Below, piece after piece: positions 1-10,054 of a stretch of 64,000 bases of DNA. A program made the position numbers and the translations under genes. Positions within the stretch are counted from its first letter, which is position 1. Each line of letters opens with the position of its first letter. The stretch is from Aliivibrio sp. 1S175. Lineage in GTDB: Bacteria > Pseudomonadota > Gammaproteobacteria > Enterobacterales > Vibrionaceae. The stretch lies in the NCBI RefSeq assembly GCF_001690985.1, contig NZ_MAJS01000035.1:255787-319786 (forward strand). Direction: 5' to 3'. Below the pieces are notes generated by a model, which was not told the origin of the DNA, searched no databases, and saw only the letters and a program-made list of their open reading frames with translations.

Positions 1-2335
1 TCAGTGTATTTGGATCGCCATAAGTACAGATTGCGCCCACTTTTTCGTTCAATGGACCGTACCATGCACCTTCTTCGATACGGATAACACCACGAGGGTA
101 ACTATCAGTAAGAACAGCACCAGCAAGAAGCTGACCACGACCATTAAATACGCGAACTAGATCGCCACTCTTAATACCTTTTTCTTTAGCATCTTGAGGG
201 TTAATGTATACCGGCTCACGACCTTGAACAGCGTAAGTTGCACGGAACTCTTCAGATTCACACATTTGTGAATGCAGACGCTTATCAGGGTGACAAGATT
301 GCATCCAGAATGGGTGTTCTTTAGAACCCGGGCCGCCATGTGAACGTTCAGATTTCTCGAACCACATTGGGTGACCTTGACATTCTTCGTAGCCAAAGCG
401 CGCAATCTTACGGCTTGTGATTTCAATGAAACCAGAAGGTGTGCCTAGTGCATTCACTTCAGGATCTTTACGGAAATCAGCGTGACGAACCCATGGTTTA
501 CCTTCGCCGAAGTCTAGAACGCCTTTTTCCCAGAATACATCAAATTCAGGCATATCAAATTTGCCTTCGTTTGCTGTGCGACATTCAGCATAAAGTGAAC
601 GAACCCACTCCATCTCATCCATACCACGAGTATATTCTTTATGACGGCCAAAACGACGAGTCAGTTCAGTCATGATCTCAAAATCAGATCTTGATTGGTA
701 TAGTGGATCAACCAGCTTGTGCATTGCAATTAAGCCACGCGCCGAGTATGAACCGTATTGGTCAATATCATTACGTTCCCATTGCGTACATGCAGGTAGT
801 ACGATATCAGAGAAGCGACACGTTGCAGTCCAAGCAAAATCAATCGTTACAACCGTTTGAAGTTTTTGGAACGCTTGCTTCATACGGTTACGATCTTGGT
901 GGTGATGCCAAGGGTTGTTACCAGAAATAACCATCATTTTGAAATCAGGTAATACGACTTTATTACCGTTATAACGGATTTCTTTACCTGGTTCTAATAG
1001 ACAGTCAATCCAACGCGCTACAGGAATAGTATTGCTGTAACCATTGAAGTCGTTGTTATTCCACTTAGGCTCATGACCTTGGTCCACGTTACGTGGGAAA
1101 CCACCAGGACCTGCAAAACCAGTAGAAGGAACACCAACACTTGAGTAGTGGTGACTGTAAGATACACCACCACCAGCAAGACCGATTTGGCCAGTCATTG
1201 CAGATAGAACCGTACCCATCCAGTATGGTTGCTCACCGTGTTGTTGACGTTGGATACACCATCCAAATAGGATTTGTGTACGGCCAGTTGCCATCATTTT
1301 CGCAAATTCACGAATTTGCTCAGGTGATACGCCACAGATCTCAGCAGCCCACTCAGGAGTCTTAACTACTTTATCTTTCGTTTCACCAAGCACGTATTGC
1401 ATAAACTCGTCAAAGCCTAGGCAGTAAGTATCGATGAACGCTTTGTCGTACAAGTTCTCAGTGTATAACGTGTAAGCCACAGCTAACATGAACGCCACAT
1501 CAGTTTGTGGATTCAAGTACATGTGGTCATTTTGTAAGAAGCGTTGTGTTTTGTTTTTAACTGGGTCAACAGAAAGAACATTTACTTTACCTGCAGCCAC
1601 TTTTTCTTTTAGCTTCTCAAGGTATGCGTAAGATTCATGAGTCTCACAGTTCCAACCTACTTGTAGGTTTTTAACTGGATCCGTTGCCCATAAAATAATG
1701 TTATCTGAATGCTCGATGATCTCAGACCAAGAAGTACCTTGTGCGTACACTTCTGTAGAACCAAGAACGTAAGGCATGATTGTTTGACCTGCACCCGTCG
1801 AGTAGTCACCTACTTTCTTGATGAAGTTACCATGCATACCAACGGCACGTTGCATTTGAGCAGTACAGTTGTGGAAAGAACCTGTTTGGTTCCAACCAGT
1901 TTGACCTGCATGAAGCGCCCATGGACCGTAGTCTTTTTGAACACGCTCAAGCTCGCGGTAGAATAAATCTAACGCTTCATCCCAAGTTACACGTACGAAA
2001 CGGTTGTTACCACGAGTTTCAGTAGAGTACTTGTGCTTTTTCAGCCAATCTAGACGAACCATTGGGTAACGTACACGGCTTGGGCTGTAAATAATGCCTT
2101 TGATACCATTCAACATTTCTGTTGGATGCTTATCCATTTCTAATGCTTTAATTTCTTGAACTTTACCCGCATAGATGTGCGCACGGAACGCACCCCAATG
2201 TGAGCCAGACATGCGCCATGTGCCTGTAGTTTCAGCTGCGCTTGCTTTTGAAGACATTAGTAGGCTTGGACCTACTAGAGATACTGCACTTGTTGTTGCA
2301 ACACCTTTTAGAAAACTTCTTCTGCTAATAGACAT
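1..2335 (-). CDS. torA: Trimethylamine-N-oxide reductase TorA (3' end outside window)
   Basis: Periplasmic molybdopterin enzyme that reduces TMAO to trimethylamine as terminal step of anaerobic respiration. The protein starts with a twin-arginine signal (SRRSFLKG, then a hydrophobic stretch ending ASA at about residue 33), so it is exported folded by Tat. The motif GDYSTGAG near residue 179 contains the serine that ligates molybdenum in the TorA/DMSO reductase group. About 778 codons are visible against a family length near 820, so only the C-terminal end is missing; it is truncated by the window and not by mutation. The start codon lies 23 bp after the torC stop, in the order torE-torC-torA. 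TorA is preferred over TorZ because a pentaheme TorC precedes it; residual doubt is only about the paralog name. Confidence 0.95.
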   Translation of the reverse strand, partial: MSISRRSFLKGVATTSAVSLVGPSLLMSSKASAAETTGTWRMSGSHWGAFRAHIYAGKVQEIKALEMDKHPTEMLNGIKGIIYSPSRVRYPMVRLDWLKKHKYSTETRGNNRFVRVTWDEALDLFYRELERVQKDYGPWALHAGQTGWNQTGSFHNCTAQMQRAVGMHGNFIKKVGDYSTGAGQTIMPYVLGSTEVYAQGTSWSEIIEHSDNIILWATDPVKNLQVGWNCETHESYAYLEKLKEKVAAGKVNVLSVDPVKNKTQRFLQNDHMYLNPQTDVAFMLAVAYTLYTENLYDKAFIDTYCLGFDEFMQYVLGETKDKVVKTPEWAAEICGVSPEQIREFAKMMATGRTQILFGWCIQRQQHGEQPYWMGTVLSAMTGQIGLAGGGVSYSHHYSSVGVPSTGFAGPGGFPRNVDQGHEPKWNNNDFNGYSNTIPVARWIDCLLEPGKEIRYNGNKVVLPDFKMMVISGNNPWHHHQDRNRMKQAFQKLQTVVTIDFAWTATCRFSDIVLPACTQWERNDIDQYGSYSARGLIAMHKLVDPLYQSRSDFEIMTELTRRFGRHKEYTRGMDEMEWVRSLYAECRTANEGKFDMPEFDVFWEKGVLDFGEGKPWVRHADFRKDPEVNALGTPSGFIEITSRKIARFGYEECQGHPMWFEKSERSHGGPGSKEHPFWMQSCHPDKRLHSQMCESEEFRATYAVQGREPVYINPQDAKEKGIKSGDLVRVFNGRGQLLAGAVLTDSYPRGVIRIEEGAWYGPLNEKVGAICTYGDPNTL

Positions 2336-2358
2336 AATGCTATCTACTCCATTAATTC

Positions 2359-3537
2359 TTAGTGTTTTTCGTCAGAAAAATCTGAAGAGTGTTTTTGTAG
2401 GTATTTCAATACAAGTGATTTACTGTCTGTATCGAAGTTAACGAATGCCATCATACCGTCAAACATACCAGGCCATGTGTTTGAATCGAAGTGACCTTCA
2501 GCTGGTTGAGTGTGACATACAGAACAGTTAGTTTTGTATGATTCTTCCGCTTTTTGCCAAACCGTTGTGTAGTCAGGTAAGAAATCTTCTTTCTTCATCC
2601 ATAGACTCACCGTTACACGTTGCCAAGGTAGACCCGTTAGGTCATCTTCTTTCGTTTCAAATTTCTGAACAAATTTATCGTTCTGAGCTGCATCTTTAAG
2701 TAAAGCACCAACCGCAATGTTCATACCAAAATCTTCTTGGATAACACGACCGAAGCCTTTAACTTTACGCCAACCTTCAATAGCAACTTTCATTGCATCG
2801 CCTTTCTCTTCAAGTACCGTCACTTGAGAGGCAGGGTTTAATAGGCCCGCTTCAACAGTCAGCTTAGCGTCTTCATACATAGGAAGGTGACGAACAGATA
2901 CATAAGTTTGTCCATCTTCATATTTAGTATTACTCGCCAGTTGAGTTAATTCACTTACCATGCCGCCAGAACTGTCCATATTTGCAGGAAGGCTATGAGC
3001 AATACCTTTATGACAGTCTACACAACTTTGATCACGTTCTTTTGCGCCTTGCATTTGAATACGTGCTGTTGGTTGCATTTTAGAAAAATCCATACCGTCA
3101 TAATCATGACAGTTACGACATTCAAGAGATTTGTTTGCGCTAAAACGGTCCCATTCGTGCTGGGCTAAAACGATACGACGCTCTTCAAATTTCTCAGGTG
3201 TATCGATAAAACCGAATACGTGAGCAAATACTTCTTTACTTGCTTGCATCTTACGAGCAATTTTAGAAGTCCACTCATGAGGTACATGACAATCAGGACA
3301 CGTAGCACGAACACCTGAACGGTTTTTATCGTGAATTGTACCTGCGTATTCTGGTTGGATGTTGTCTGCATGACAGCTAACACAGAACTCTTCTGTATTT
3401 GTTGCCTCTAGCGCAACGTTAAAGCCACCCCAGAAGATAACACCAGCGATGAAACCACCAAGGGTTAGTACACCCAAGCTGATATGAACACTTGGGCGAG
3501 CAAAAACCGACCAAGCTTTTTTAAGTAATGACATCAT
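2359..3537 (-). CDS. torC: Pentaheme c-type cytochrome TorC
   Basis: Membrane-anchored cytochrome of the NapC/NirT family that passes electrons from menaquinol to TorA in the periplasm. One N-terminal membrane segment (about residues 17-38) is followed by four CXXCH sites in the NapC-like domain (CVSCH near 52, CPDCH near 80, CRNCH near 140, CVDCH near 172) and a fifth, CSVCH, near 338 in the C-terminal domain. That domain is the part known in the family to contact TorA and, in E. coli, the TorS system. Length 392 matches the family's usual 390. Two adjacent ATGs are possible starts; the first is used here. It sits between torE (57 bp upstream) and torA (23 bp downstream), clearly one operon. 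Confidence 0.95.
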   Translation of the reverse strand: MMSLLKKAWSVFARPSVHISLGVLTLGGFIAGVIFWGGFNVALEATNTEEFCVSCHADNIQPEYAGTIHDKNRSGVRATCPDCHVPHEWTSKIARKMQASKEVFAHVFGFIDTPEKFEERRIVLAQHEWDRFSANKSLECRNCHDYDGMDFSKMQPTARIQMQGAKERDQSCVDCHKGIAHSLPANMDSSGGMVSELTQLASNTKYEDGQTYVSVRHLPMYEDAKLTVEAGLLNPASQVTVLEEKGDAMKVAIEGWRKVKGFGRVIQEDFGMNIAVGALLKDAAQNDKFVQKFETKEDDLTGLPWQRVTVSLWMKKEDFLPDYTTVWQKAEESYKTNCSVCHTQPAEGHFDSNTWPGMFDGMMAFVNFDTDSKSLVLKYLQKHSSDFSDEKH

Positions 3538-3594
3538 AATTGCTTCTCTTTTATCTAATTCTAATTCGTTGTAATGGTTGTATTCTTAAAAGAA

Positions 3595-3771
3595 TCAACC
3601 ACCGTGACCTGGCATACCAAAAAACAGCGCCTGCATTAACCACACAGAGAAACCGTATGCACCAACCACACCCACACTTAGAATTGGGAAAAGAACAACT
3701 GTGATGAAGAAAAAGGCTTTCCATTCAGATGAACGTTTGGCTCCATCGTTTTGCTTTATTGCATTGCTCAT
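3595..3771 (-). CDS. torE: TorE, small NapE/TorE-family membrane protein
   Basis: A 58-residue protein with a charged N terminus (about 18 residues), a single strongly hydrophobic helix (residues 19-42) and a short Gly-rich tail ending GMPGHGG. Size, hydropathy and its position directly before torC match the TorE/NapE family, whose members precede periplasmic reductase operons; their precise role is not established. It is the first gene of the torECA operon, with 57 bp between its stop and torC. The start ATG is preceded on the minus strand by AGGAAT, a usable ribosome site. Confidence 0.85.
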   Translation of the reverse strand: MSNAIKQNDGAKRSSEWKAFFFITVVLFPILSVGVVGAYGFSVWLMQALFFGMPGHGG

Positions 3772-4101
3772 AATTTTATTCCTAGTTATCTTTCTACTTT
3801 ATAATTATAGAAAATGTTAACAAGTTGTCGAACCTATCTGACATAGATTTTAATCCCTCATAAATAGTGCTTCAATTAAATTTTCAAGATAAACCCTTTT
3901 ATCTACTAGTTTTTTGCGTTCATCCAGAGATGTAATTAATTGAAATTAAATGTGTAAATTTATTAACACTTGTGAAAGATTAATTTTATGTGAAAATTGT
4001 TAACAATGTTAAATGCCACTAAGGTATAGGTGAGATTGGTAACCTTGTCAGTAGATCCATATCAATTTTAACTCTCTATTTTATAAAGTAGCACGTAAAA
4101 T
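3772..4101. promoter_or_regulatory. Intergenic region upstream of torECA with TGTTAACA palindromes
   Basis: This 330-bp AT-rich gap must hold the torECA promoter and lies after the 3' end of the minus-strand DUF1289 gene. Two copies of the palindrome TGTTAACA stand at 3815-3822 and 3998-4005; the second is extended to the 12-bp perfect palindrome ATTGTTAACAAT (3996-4007). I could not find convincing TorR boxes of the E. coli type. No RNA gene or additional ORF with a ribosome site is visible. Confidence 0.4.
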
Positions 4102-4410
4102 TTACGCTATAGGTTTCTTTGCTAAACAATGTTGACATAAACACTCATTGTTCTCAGAAATGATACCTACATCCCGAGTTTCGACCTCAAAACACCAACA
4201 CGTCTCTTTCCCCATTTTGATATCGCACTGGGCTGGTTTTGTGCATTCTGGACAAGTATGTGTGGATGATTTTCCCGATAGCCTTTCCATCACTTTATCC
4301 CTTTCTCCATCGCTCATTGATTTCCATTCAATTATTTCAGTAATGGTGCGTTTACAGCCAATACAAATACCACCTTCATTTTTACAAGCAGCAATACACG
4401 GTGTTTTCAT
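4102..4410 (-). CDS. DUF1289 / cysteine-rich CWC domain protein
   Basis: A 102-residue cysteine-rich protein made of two small metal-binding-type modules. The N-terminal part (PCIAACKNEGGICIGCKRT, residues 4-22, followed by a W..M...ER pattern) matches the DUF1289 family. The C-terminal part (CPEC near 54, then CWCFEVE and CLCQHCL) matches the Cys_rich_CWC family, whose name comes from that motif. Paired cysteines suggest zinc binding, which is inference. Function is unknown. It is transcribed away from the DUF2058 gene and toward torE, but a 330-bp gap separates it from tor, so it is probably independent. Confidence 0.75.
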   Translation of the reverse strand: MKTPCIAACKNEGGICIGCKRTITEIIEWKSMSDGERDKVMERLSGKSSTHTCPECTKPAQCDIKMGKETCWCFEVETRDVGIISENNECLCQHCLAKKPIA

Positions 4411-4497
4411 CTTTACTTCTCTCTATAGTCCTTTAAATCCCATACAACTCATGGGATAATCGTCGGAATTCGACATCGTTATTATTAGGAATTATTT

Positions 4498-5016
4498 ATG
4501 GCACTAAGCTTACAAGAGCAAATGCTAAAAGCTGGGTTAGTGAACCAAAAGAAAGTAGCAAAAGCAAAGAAAGCTTCAAAAAAATCTCGAGTTCAAAATC
4601 GCGAAGCAAAAGCAGCGGTTGAATTGAACAAAGCAGCTCAAGCTGAAAAAGACAAAGAATTGAGCGCACAACACAAAGCAGAGAAAGACCAGAAAGAATT
4701 GCTTGCGCAAATCAAACAGCTTATCTCAGCAAATAAACTGGATCGCACACATGGTGATATCGGTTATAACTTTACTGATGGCGTACTCGTCAAAAAAATG
4801 TATGTTGATAAAACAATGCAAACTCAATTGGTTGCTGGTCGCTTAGCGATTGTTCATTTTAATGAAGATTACGAAGTTGTTCCTGCTGGTGTTGCCGATA
4901 AGATTACTCTGCGCGATGAATCTGTTGTTGTACTTAACAACGTAATAGCGGAAGATGCGCAGGATGAAGACGACCCATACGCTGAGTTCGTTATTCCTGA
5001 TGATTTAATGTGGTAA
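4498..5016 (+). CDS. yaiL: DUF2058 family protein, YaiL-like
   Basis: A 172-residue cytoplasmic protein with a highly charged Lys/Ala/Glu-rich N-terminal half (residues 1-80), predicted to form a long helix or coiled coil, then a compact domain beginning near DGVLVKKMYV. This arrangement is that of the DUF2058/YaiL family, sometimes called nucleoprotein/polynucleotide-associated; biochemical function is not established. A good ribosome site (AGGAATT) precedes the ATG. The next gene starts 4 bp after its stop, so the two are co-transcribed and end at the terminator near 5231. Confidence 0.8.
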   Translation: MALSLQEQMLKAGLVNQKKVAKAKKASKKSRVQNREAKAAVELNKAAQAEKDKELSAQHKAEKDQKELLAQIKQLISANKLDRTHGDIGYNFTDGVLVKKMYVDKTMQTQLVAGRLAIVHFNEDYEVVPAGVADKITLRDESVVVLNNVIAEDAQDEDDPYAEFVIPDDLMW

Positions 5017-5020
5017 TACA

Positions 5021-5209
5021 ATGAGCCGTAAAAACAAAATCAAAGAAAACCTTTTAAAGAAGCACCGCAGAACTCAAACAAAAAATAGCCGTTCACACAA
5101 TAAGCCAAAATACATCTGTAAAGCTGATCGTGAGAAAATGGAGCTTGAGGCAGAACAAGCAGCGGTTGAAACAGAAAACACTGAACAACTAACACCATCA
5201 GAAGAGTAA
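5021..5209 (+). CDS. DUF2986 family small basic protein
   Basis: A 62-residue protein whose first 40 residues are strongly basic (MSRKNKIKENLLKKH then NKPKYICKADREK), followed by an acidic Glu/Thr-rich tail. The basic part with the NKPKYI.KA.R motif matches the DUF2986 family found in Vibrionaceae and relatives. Such composition suggests nucleic-acid or ribosome contact, which is inference only. It follows the DUF2058 gene by 4 bp and shares its terminator. Confidence 0.65.
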   Translation: MSRKNKIKENLLKKHRRTQTKNSRSHNKPKYICKADREKMELEAEQAAVETENTEQLTPSEE

Positions 5210-5230
5210 TATTTCTGCTCAAATGGTACA

Positions 5231-5270
5231 AAAAAGCCCCATTGTTATAATAAACAGTGGGGCTTTTTTT
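5231..5270. terminator. Rho-independent terminator
   Basis: Hairpin AAGCCCCATTGTT / AACAGTGGGGCTT with one mismatch and an ATAATA loop, followed by seven T on the plus strand and by a T-run on the minus strand too. It ends the DUF2058-DUF2986 unit and lies after the minus-strand yjjG. Confidence 0.85.
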
Positions 5271-5305
5271 ATAACAACAGCATAGGTTACTGCGTAGGAA
5301 GGCTT

Positions 5306-5986
5306 CTAGGCAGCATCTAGCAGCACTTGTAAATCATTAAGTGTCTTGACTGTATACGTTGGCTTAACGCCGTCAGGGCACGCTTGTAGGCTTGCATTTA
5401 GCCAGCATGTGTCAATACCGGCATTCATACCACCAAGCACGTCTGAGTCAGGATTATCACCAACCATAAGTATCGAGGACAACTCCACCTCACCCATCAT
5501 AGAAAAAGTATGTTCAAAAATACGTTTATCTGGCTTTGCGACGCCTACTTGCTCTGAAATCACGATAAGCTCGAAATAATGACTAAACTCTGTTTTTTCT
5601 AATCGAATTTTTTGCAGTTCAGTGAAGCCATTAGTGATAATCCCCATTTTTACATTGTTTGCTAACAATGAATCAAGCAACTCTCTAGCACCATCTAATG
5701 GCGCACAAATTTCGGCCATTGCCATCATAAAAGCCGTATTCATCGCTTTTGGTGTTACACCTACCTCGTTAGCCCAATATTCAAAGCGAATTTCTTGCAA
5801 CTGTTGCGCAGTAATTTCATTATCTTGATATTGTACCCACAGCGGTTTATTTACCAACTGATATTCAATGAACTGCTCTTTACTAAAATTAACACCATAG
5901 CCTGAAAACATGCGTTGCAAACCAGCAAACGCATCAAAATGAAAGAGAGTTTCATCAGCGTCGAATAATATCCATTGGTACTTCAT
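5306..5986 (-). CDS. yjjG: Pyrimidine 5'-nucleotidase YjjG (HAD family)
   Basis: HAD-superfamily phosphatase that hydrolyses nucleoside monophosphates such as dUMP, dTMP and UMP, giving protection against unusual pyrimidine nucleotides (known for E. coli YjjG). Motif I is DADET (residues 9-13, nucleophile Asp9), with the N-terminal MKYQWILFDADETLFHFD typical of YjjG. Motif II is in IITNGF, motif III is the lysine of GVAKPDKRIF, and motif IV is VGDNPDSDV. Length 226 equals the family. It is a single gene with its own short leader; no operon partner is evident. Confidence 0.88.
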   Translation of the reverse strand: MKYQWILFDADETLFHFDAFAGLQRMFSGYGVNFSKEQFIEYQLVNKPLWVQYQDNEITAQQLQEIRFEYWANEVGVTPKAMNTAFMMAMAEICAPLDGARELLDSLLANNVKMGIITNGFTELQKIRLEKTEFSHYFELIVISEQVGVAKPDKRIFEHTFSMMGEVELSSILMVGDNPDSDVLGGMNAGIDTCWLNASLQACPDGVKPTYTVKTLNDLQVLLDAA

Positions 5987-6033
5987 TAACTACATCCTTA
6001 CTGTCATATCTACATCGTTATAAAATGAGTCAA

Positions 6034-7128
6034 TCACTTAGAACACAAGTCTGATTGAGTAACACTTACGCCTTTAATTTGTGCGAACCATTTTTGTTTT
6101 GGCTCTAACGCTAATTCTTCTTTTGCCCAACGAGTGATATTTGCCCATAATACATGCCCAGACAAATTCAGTTTTACTGCCACTACATCGTTTTCTTTAT
6201 CTTCGGTTAAACTCTCAATAACAACAGGGAGAATATTCCGAATGGAACTAAATTCTGGCTGTTGTTTTATCAATGAAACATCATTTGCTCGAATACGTAA
6301 ACGAATATTTTGACCTTCTTCTGTGCACTCACAAGGAGATTTCACCCAAATGCCCTGTGCCGTATTCTTTAATGTAACCAAGGTCATTGGGTGCTCTGAA
6401 TGCAGCTCAGTTATCGTCCCTTCTAATAATGCAGAATGCTCTGATGCATTTAACCAAGGGCGCATTAATGGAGAACTCCATACCGATGTGATGTCACCAG
6501 ATAAACTCACGGTTCCATTATTAAGTAAGACCATGTGATCCGCTAATCTTAGGATCTCATCTAAACTGTGTGAGACATAAATGATCGGGGTTTGAATCTC
6601 TTTGGCTAGTCTTTCTAAATAAGGCATGACCTCATGCTTTCTTGGTAAATCTAAAGAAGCCAACGGTTCATCCATAATAAGCAGTGCTGGCTCAGAAAGA
6701 ATAGCTCTACCAATTGCTACCCTTTGCTTTTCACCACCTGATAATGAATGCGGATAACGTTGCAGTAAAGGTTCTATATCTAATAATTTCACTACATCAT
6801 TAAATAACGTTGTTCGCTTTCCATCACACCCATAAAGTAAATTTCCTTCTACTTTATAATGCGGAAATAAGCGTGCATCTTGAAAAACATAACCAATATG
6901 TCTGCGATCCGGCGGTATTGATATCTTCTTACTTGAATCAAACAATACCGAATTATTAAGTGAGATCCGCCCTTTATCAGGAGACGTTAAACCACTAATC
7001 ACATTGGCAAGTGACGACTTACCCGCCCCTGAACGACCAAATATAGCGCTAATACCCGATGATGGGAGTGATAATTGAACGTTCAAATCCAAATCACCTA
7101 ATTGTTTTTGAATATCAATAACTAACAT
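6034..7128 (-). CDS. modC: Molybdate ABC transporter ATP-binding protein ModC
   Basis: ATPase subunit of the ModABC molybdate importer. It has a Walker A motif GRSGAGKS (about residues 31-38), the ABC signature LSGGEKQR, Walker B LLIMDEPLASLD and the switch His in IIYVSHS. A C-terminal TOBE/Mop-type domain (about residues 290-360, LRIRANDVSLI) binds molybdate in this family and distinguishes ModC from generic ABC ATPases. Length 364 is slightly above the usual 352. The gene follows modB with a 1-bp gap and ends the minus-strand unit cobQ-modA-modB-modC. It supplies molybdenum for TorA and the formate dehydrogenase encoded in the same window. Confidence 0.95.
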   Translation of the reverse strand: MLVIDIQKQLGDLDLNVQLSLPSSGISAIFGRSGAGKSSLANVISGLTSPDKGRISLNNSVLFDSSKKISIPPDRRHIGYVFQDARLFPHYKVEGNLLYGCDGKRTTLFNDVVKLLDIEPLLQRYPHSLSGGEKQRVAIGRAILSEPALLIMDEPLASLDLPRKHEVMPYLERLAKEIQTPIIYVSHSLDEILRLADHMVLLNNGTVSLSGDITSVWSSPLMRPWLNASEHSALLEGTITELHSEHPMTLVTLKNTAQGIWVKSPCECTEEGQNIRLRIRANDVSLIKQQPEFSSIRNILPVVIESLTEDKENDVVAVKLNLSGHVLWANITRWAKEELALEPKQKWFAQIKGVSVTQSDLCSK

Positions 7129-7129
7129 T

Positions 7130-7819
7130 TTATCCCATCAACCTTTTTTTACTTATTCTTGCTAACCACTCTGAGAGCAATAGCGAAATTAACGCCACAA
7201 CTATAGAAATCACACATAAGCGTGCAGCCTCCATTTCTGCTCCAGGGATTTCAATGTAACTAAACATAGCAAGAGGAAGCGTTCGAGTTTCACCTTCTAT
7301 ATTAGAAACAAAACTGATGGTTGCACCAAACTCTCCTAAGCTACGAGCAAACGCTAATACTGCCCCCGTTAAAATACCCGGCAACATTAAAGGAAGTGTG
7401 ATCGTAGAAAAAACTTTAAAACGAGACGCGCCTAATGTTCTTGCTGCTTGTTCCAGTTTTTGGTCTACCGATTCTAATGCTAAGCGAATAGCTCGGACCA
7501 TTAAGGGCAATGCAACAATGGCTGAGGCTAATGCCGCTCCTTTCCAGTTAAAACTAAAAGTTAAACCAAATAACTCATAAAGCCACTTACCGATAACGCC
7601 TTGTCGCCCCATTGAAATAAGTAATAAATAACCTATCACTACAGGCGGTAATACCAAGGGAAGATGAATTAATCCATCCAATATTGCTTTGCCTTTAAAC
7701 TCACAGCGAGCAAGTATCCATGCTAACAAAATCCCAATCGGCAAAGAAAAACTAACCGCAATCCCTGCGACTTTTAGGCTCAGCAATAAGGCTTCTATTT
7801 CGTAATCTGTCAATATCAT
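7130..7819 (-). CDS. modB: Molybdate ABC transporter permease ModB
   Basis: Inner-membrane permease of the molybdate importer: 229 residues with about five or six hydrophobic helices. The binding-protein-dependent transport motif (about residues 120-160, EQAARTLGASRFKVFSTITLPLM) carries the EAA-type loop that docks the ATPase. The segment LAFARSLGEFGATISFVSNIEGETRTLPLA is characteristic of ModB. Its ATG overlaps the modA stop by one base (TAATG), so translation is coupled, and modC starts 1 bp after it. Confidence 0.95.
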   Translation of the reverse strand: MILTDYEIEALLLSLKVAGIAVSFSLPIGILLAWILARCEFKGKAILDGLIHLPLVLPPVVIGYLLLISMGRQGVIGKWLYELFGLTFSFNWKGAALASAIVALPLMVRAIRLALESVDQKLEQAARTLGASRFKVFSTITLPLMLPGILTGAVLAFARSLGEFGATISFVSNIEGETRTLPLAMFSYIEIPGAEMEAARLCVISIVVALISLLLSEWLARISKKRLMG

Positions 7820-8553
7820 TAAATTGTTGTAAATCCATAAGAAATAAAGGTATCTTTTGCACTTTCAGAAAGTAAGTATCGATAAAAAGCCGCCACTTCA
7901 TCTGAGTTTTTGTTCTTCACAATCGCCATTGGGTACACAATAGGATCATGAGAGTCTGCAGGAAATTCTTCAACTATGGTTACATTTTTTGATAATAAAG
8001 CATCCGTTTTATAGACAATACCTAATGGTGCTTCATCACGTTCAACAAATAGTAAAGCAGATCGTACATTATTTCCTGATGCAATATTATCTTTCACTTC
8101 AGACCAGCGGTACTGTTTCTCTAAACTTTGCTTACCATAGATACCTGCGGGGACATGTCTAGGATCGGCCATTGAAAGACGAAGACCTTTTTGCCCAAGA
8201 AACCATTGCCATGTGTTTTCTGTCGGGGTCGTCTTTGATGCAATTAACACTAAACTATTACGTAATAAATCTACTTTCGTGTCCGCTTCAATTTCATCTT
8301 TCTCAATGAGATAATCCATCCACTTAGTATTTGCAGAAAGATAAATATCTGCTGGTGCACCATTCTCAATTTGTCGAGCTAATGACGACGAACCAGCGTA
8401 ACTCACACGAACTCTTTCACCCGTTTTATTCTGATATGCATCCACAATATCGTTCATTACATTGGTTAATGATGATGCGGCATAAACCGTCACACTCGCA
8501 GATGCGGATAAAGAACTAAACAACAATATAAAAAATAACGTAATTCGAGACAT
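7819..8553 (-). CDS. modA: Molybdate-binding periplasmic protein ModA
   Basis: Periplasmic solute-binding protein that captures molybdate (and tungstate). A Sec signal peptide (MSRITLFFILLFSSLSASA) is followed by VTVYAASSLTNVM, the conserved ModA start of the mature chain containing oxyanion-binding serines. SYAGSSSLARQIENGAPADIYLSA is another family motif. The reading frame is open 120 bases further upstream into cobQ, but the start chosen here (244 residues) puts the signal peptide first. It has a ribosome site, TAAGGA, that overlaps the cobQ stop codon. This shows tight coupling to cobQ (13 bp apart) and to modB (1-base overlap). Confidence 0.93.
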   Translation of the reverse strand: MSRITLFFILLFSSLSASASVTVYAASSLTNVMNDIVDAYQNKTGERVRVSYAGSSSLARQIENGAPADIYLSANTKWMDYLIEKDEIEADTKVDLLRNSLVLIASKTTPTENTWQWFLGQKGLRLSMADPRHVPAGIYGKQSLEKQYRWSEVKDNIASGNNVRSALLFVERDEAPLGIVYKTDALLSKNVTIVEEFPADSHDPIVYPMAIVKNKNSDEVAAFYRYLLSESAKDTFISYGFTTI

Positions 8554-8566
8554 ATTTACTGGATCC

Positions 8567-10054
8567 TTAATATGCGGGTTTCTTTTCAAACAAGCTTGGC
8601 CATAGTTGAGATAAATCCAAGCTTTCTTCAATTGACTCTGCAATACGTTCGATTGCTTCTTCTTGAATCGCATTCATATCAATCGCTTTAGTTTCTTTCA
8701 AACCCGCCCAAGATAAAATGGCTTCAAATGCTTCTGGTTCATCAAAAATACCATGTAAATAGGTTCCAAAAATAGACCCCTCTTGATTAACTGTACCATC
8801 ACGTCTTTCTGACGGTTCATTATTAATCATTATCGGGGATTCATTCAATAGAGAGCCCGTACTAACTCCTGCATGAATTTCGTAACCAGTAACTTTAGCA
8901 ACGGTCTGATCCGGTAATATCAACTCCCCTTCAACAAGAGTAAGCTGTTTTTGTTTTTTCAATTCTGTTGAAATGGCTAAATAACCTAACCCATCAATAG
9001 ATGAGGCTTCACCTTCAAGACCTAAAGGATCGGAAAGACGTTCACCTAGCATTTGATAGCCACCACAAATTCCCATGACTTTCCCACCAAAGCGCAAGTG
9101 TCGTTCAATGTCTTTATCCCAGCCTTGCGACTTAAGATAATTCAGATCAGCTTGAACTGATTTACTGCCCGGCAAAATAATAAAATCAGCCCCTGACAAT
9201 GACTGCCCTTTACCAACAAACTGAAGATCTATTTCTGGATGTAAACGCAATGGGTCAAAATCAGTATGATTACTAATACGAGTAACGACTGGCACTTTTA
9301 CAACAAACTTGCCCTTTTCTTGTTGCTCACTTTTAATTGCATCTTCCGCTTCTAAATTTAAACCGTGCAAATAAGGGATAACACCCAATACCGGCTTACC
9401 TGTTTTTTCTTCTAGCCACTCAAGACCCGGAACCAATAAAGAAATATCACCACGAAAGCGATTAATAACAAAGCCTTTTACTCGTGCTTGTTCTGATTCA
9501 GACAGTAGTGCTAATGTGCCATAAAGATGCGCAAATACCCCACCACGATCAATATCGGCAACAATAATAACAGGAACATCAGCCGCTTCAGCAAAGCCCA
9601 TATTCGCTATATCATTCTCACGTAGATTAATTTCTGCTGGGCTTCCTGCCCCCTCAATAACTACGCATTGATAGTTATCGTTCAAATAAGAAAACGATTC
9701 TAAAACATAAGGCATTGCTAGTTTTTTATAATCTTGAAAACCCCATGCATCCATGGTTTCAATCGCTTTACCTTGAACAATAACTTGCGCACCGATATCT
9801 GTATTGGGTTTAAGTAAGATAGGGTTCATATGGACATGAGGTTTTACTCTTGCGGCATCCGCTTGCAGCGCTTGAGCTCGACCAATTTCCCCTCCATCTT
9901 CGGTGACCGCACTATTGAGTGCCATATTTTGAGGTTTAAAAGGGGCAACTTGGATACCTTTATTTGCAAGCACTCGGCATAAGCCTGCCACAAGCACGGT
10001 TTTTCCGGCATCAGAAGTGGTTCCTTGAACCATTAACGGAGATAAAGCGGTCAT
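8567..10054 (-). CDS. cobQ: Cobyric acid synthase CobQ
   Basis: Glutamine-dependent amidotransferase that amidates adenosylcobyrinic acid a,c-diamide to adenosylcobyric acid in cobalamin biosynthesis. The N-terminal ATP-binding (DTBS-like) domain has [12 protein letters not shown] (residues 8-19) and [21 protein letters not shown]. The C-terminal triad glutaminase domain has the nucleophile Cys in [12 protein letters not shown] (about residue 333) and the His in GTYLHGIFD (about residue 428). Length 495 is typical. It is first in a unit with modABC, 13 bp before modA. No other cobalamin genes lie in the window, so it may serve salvage of cobyrinate or link to genes elsewhere. Confidence 0.93.
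   Translation of the reverse strand: MTALSPLMVQGTTSDAGKTVLVAGLCRVLANKGIQVAPFKPQNMALNSAVTEDGGEIGRAQALQADAARVKPHVHMNPILLKPNTDIGAQVIVQGKAIETMDAWGFQDYKKLAMPYVLESFSYLNDNYQCVVIEGAGSPAEINLRENDIANMGFAEAADVPVIIVADIDRGGVFAHLYGTLALLSESEQARVKGFVINRFRGDISLLVPGLEWLEEKTGKPVLGVIPYLHGLNLEAEDAIKSEQQEKGKFVVKVPVVTRISNHTDFDPLRLHPEIDLQFVGKGQSLSGADFIILPGSKSVQADLNYLKSQGWDKDIERHLRFGGKVMGICGGYQMLGERLSDPLGLEGEASSIDGLGYLAISTELKKQKQLTLVEGELILPDQTVAKVTGYEIHAGVSTGSLLNESPIMINNEPSERRDGTVNQEGSIFGTYLHGIFDEPEAFEAILSWAGLKETKAIDMNAIQEEAIERIAESIEESLDLSQLWPSLFEKKPAY

Noticed and set aside
439..2441. Plus-strand frames across torA
   Set aside because: They lie opposite the TorA reading frame, which is continuous and strongly conserved; none has a ribosome site or plausible product.
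3772..4101. TorR boxes upstream of torECA
   Set aside because: I searched by eye for repeated CTGTTCATAT-type decamers and found no convincing tandem set, although the operon is expected to be TMAO-regulated.
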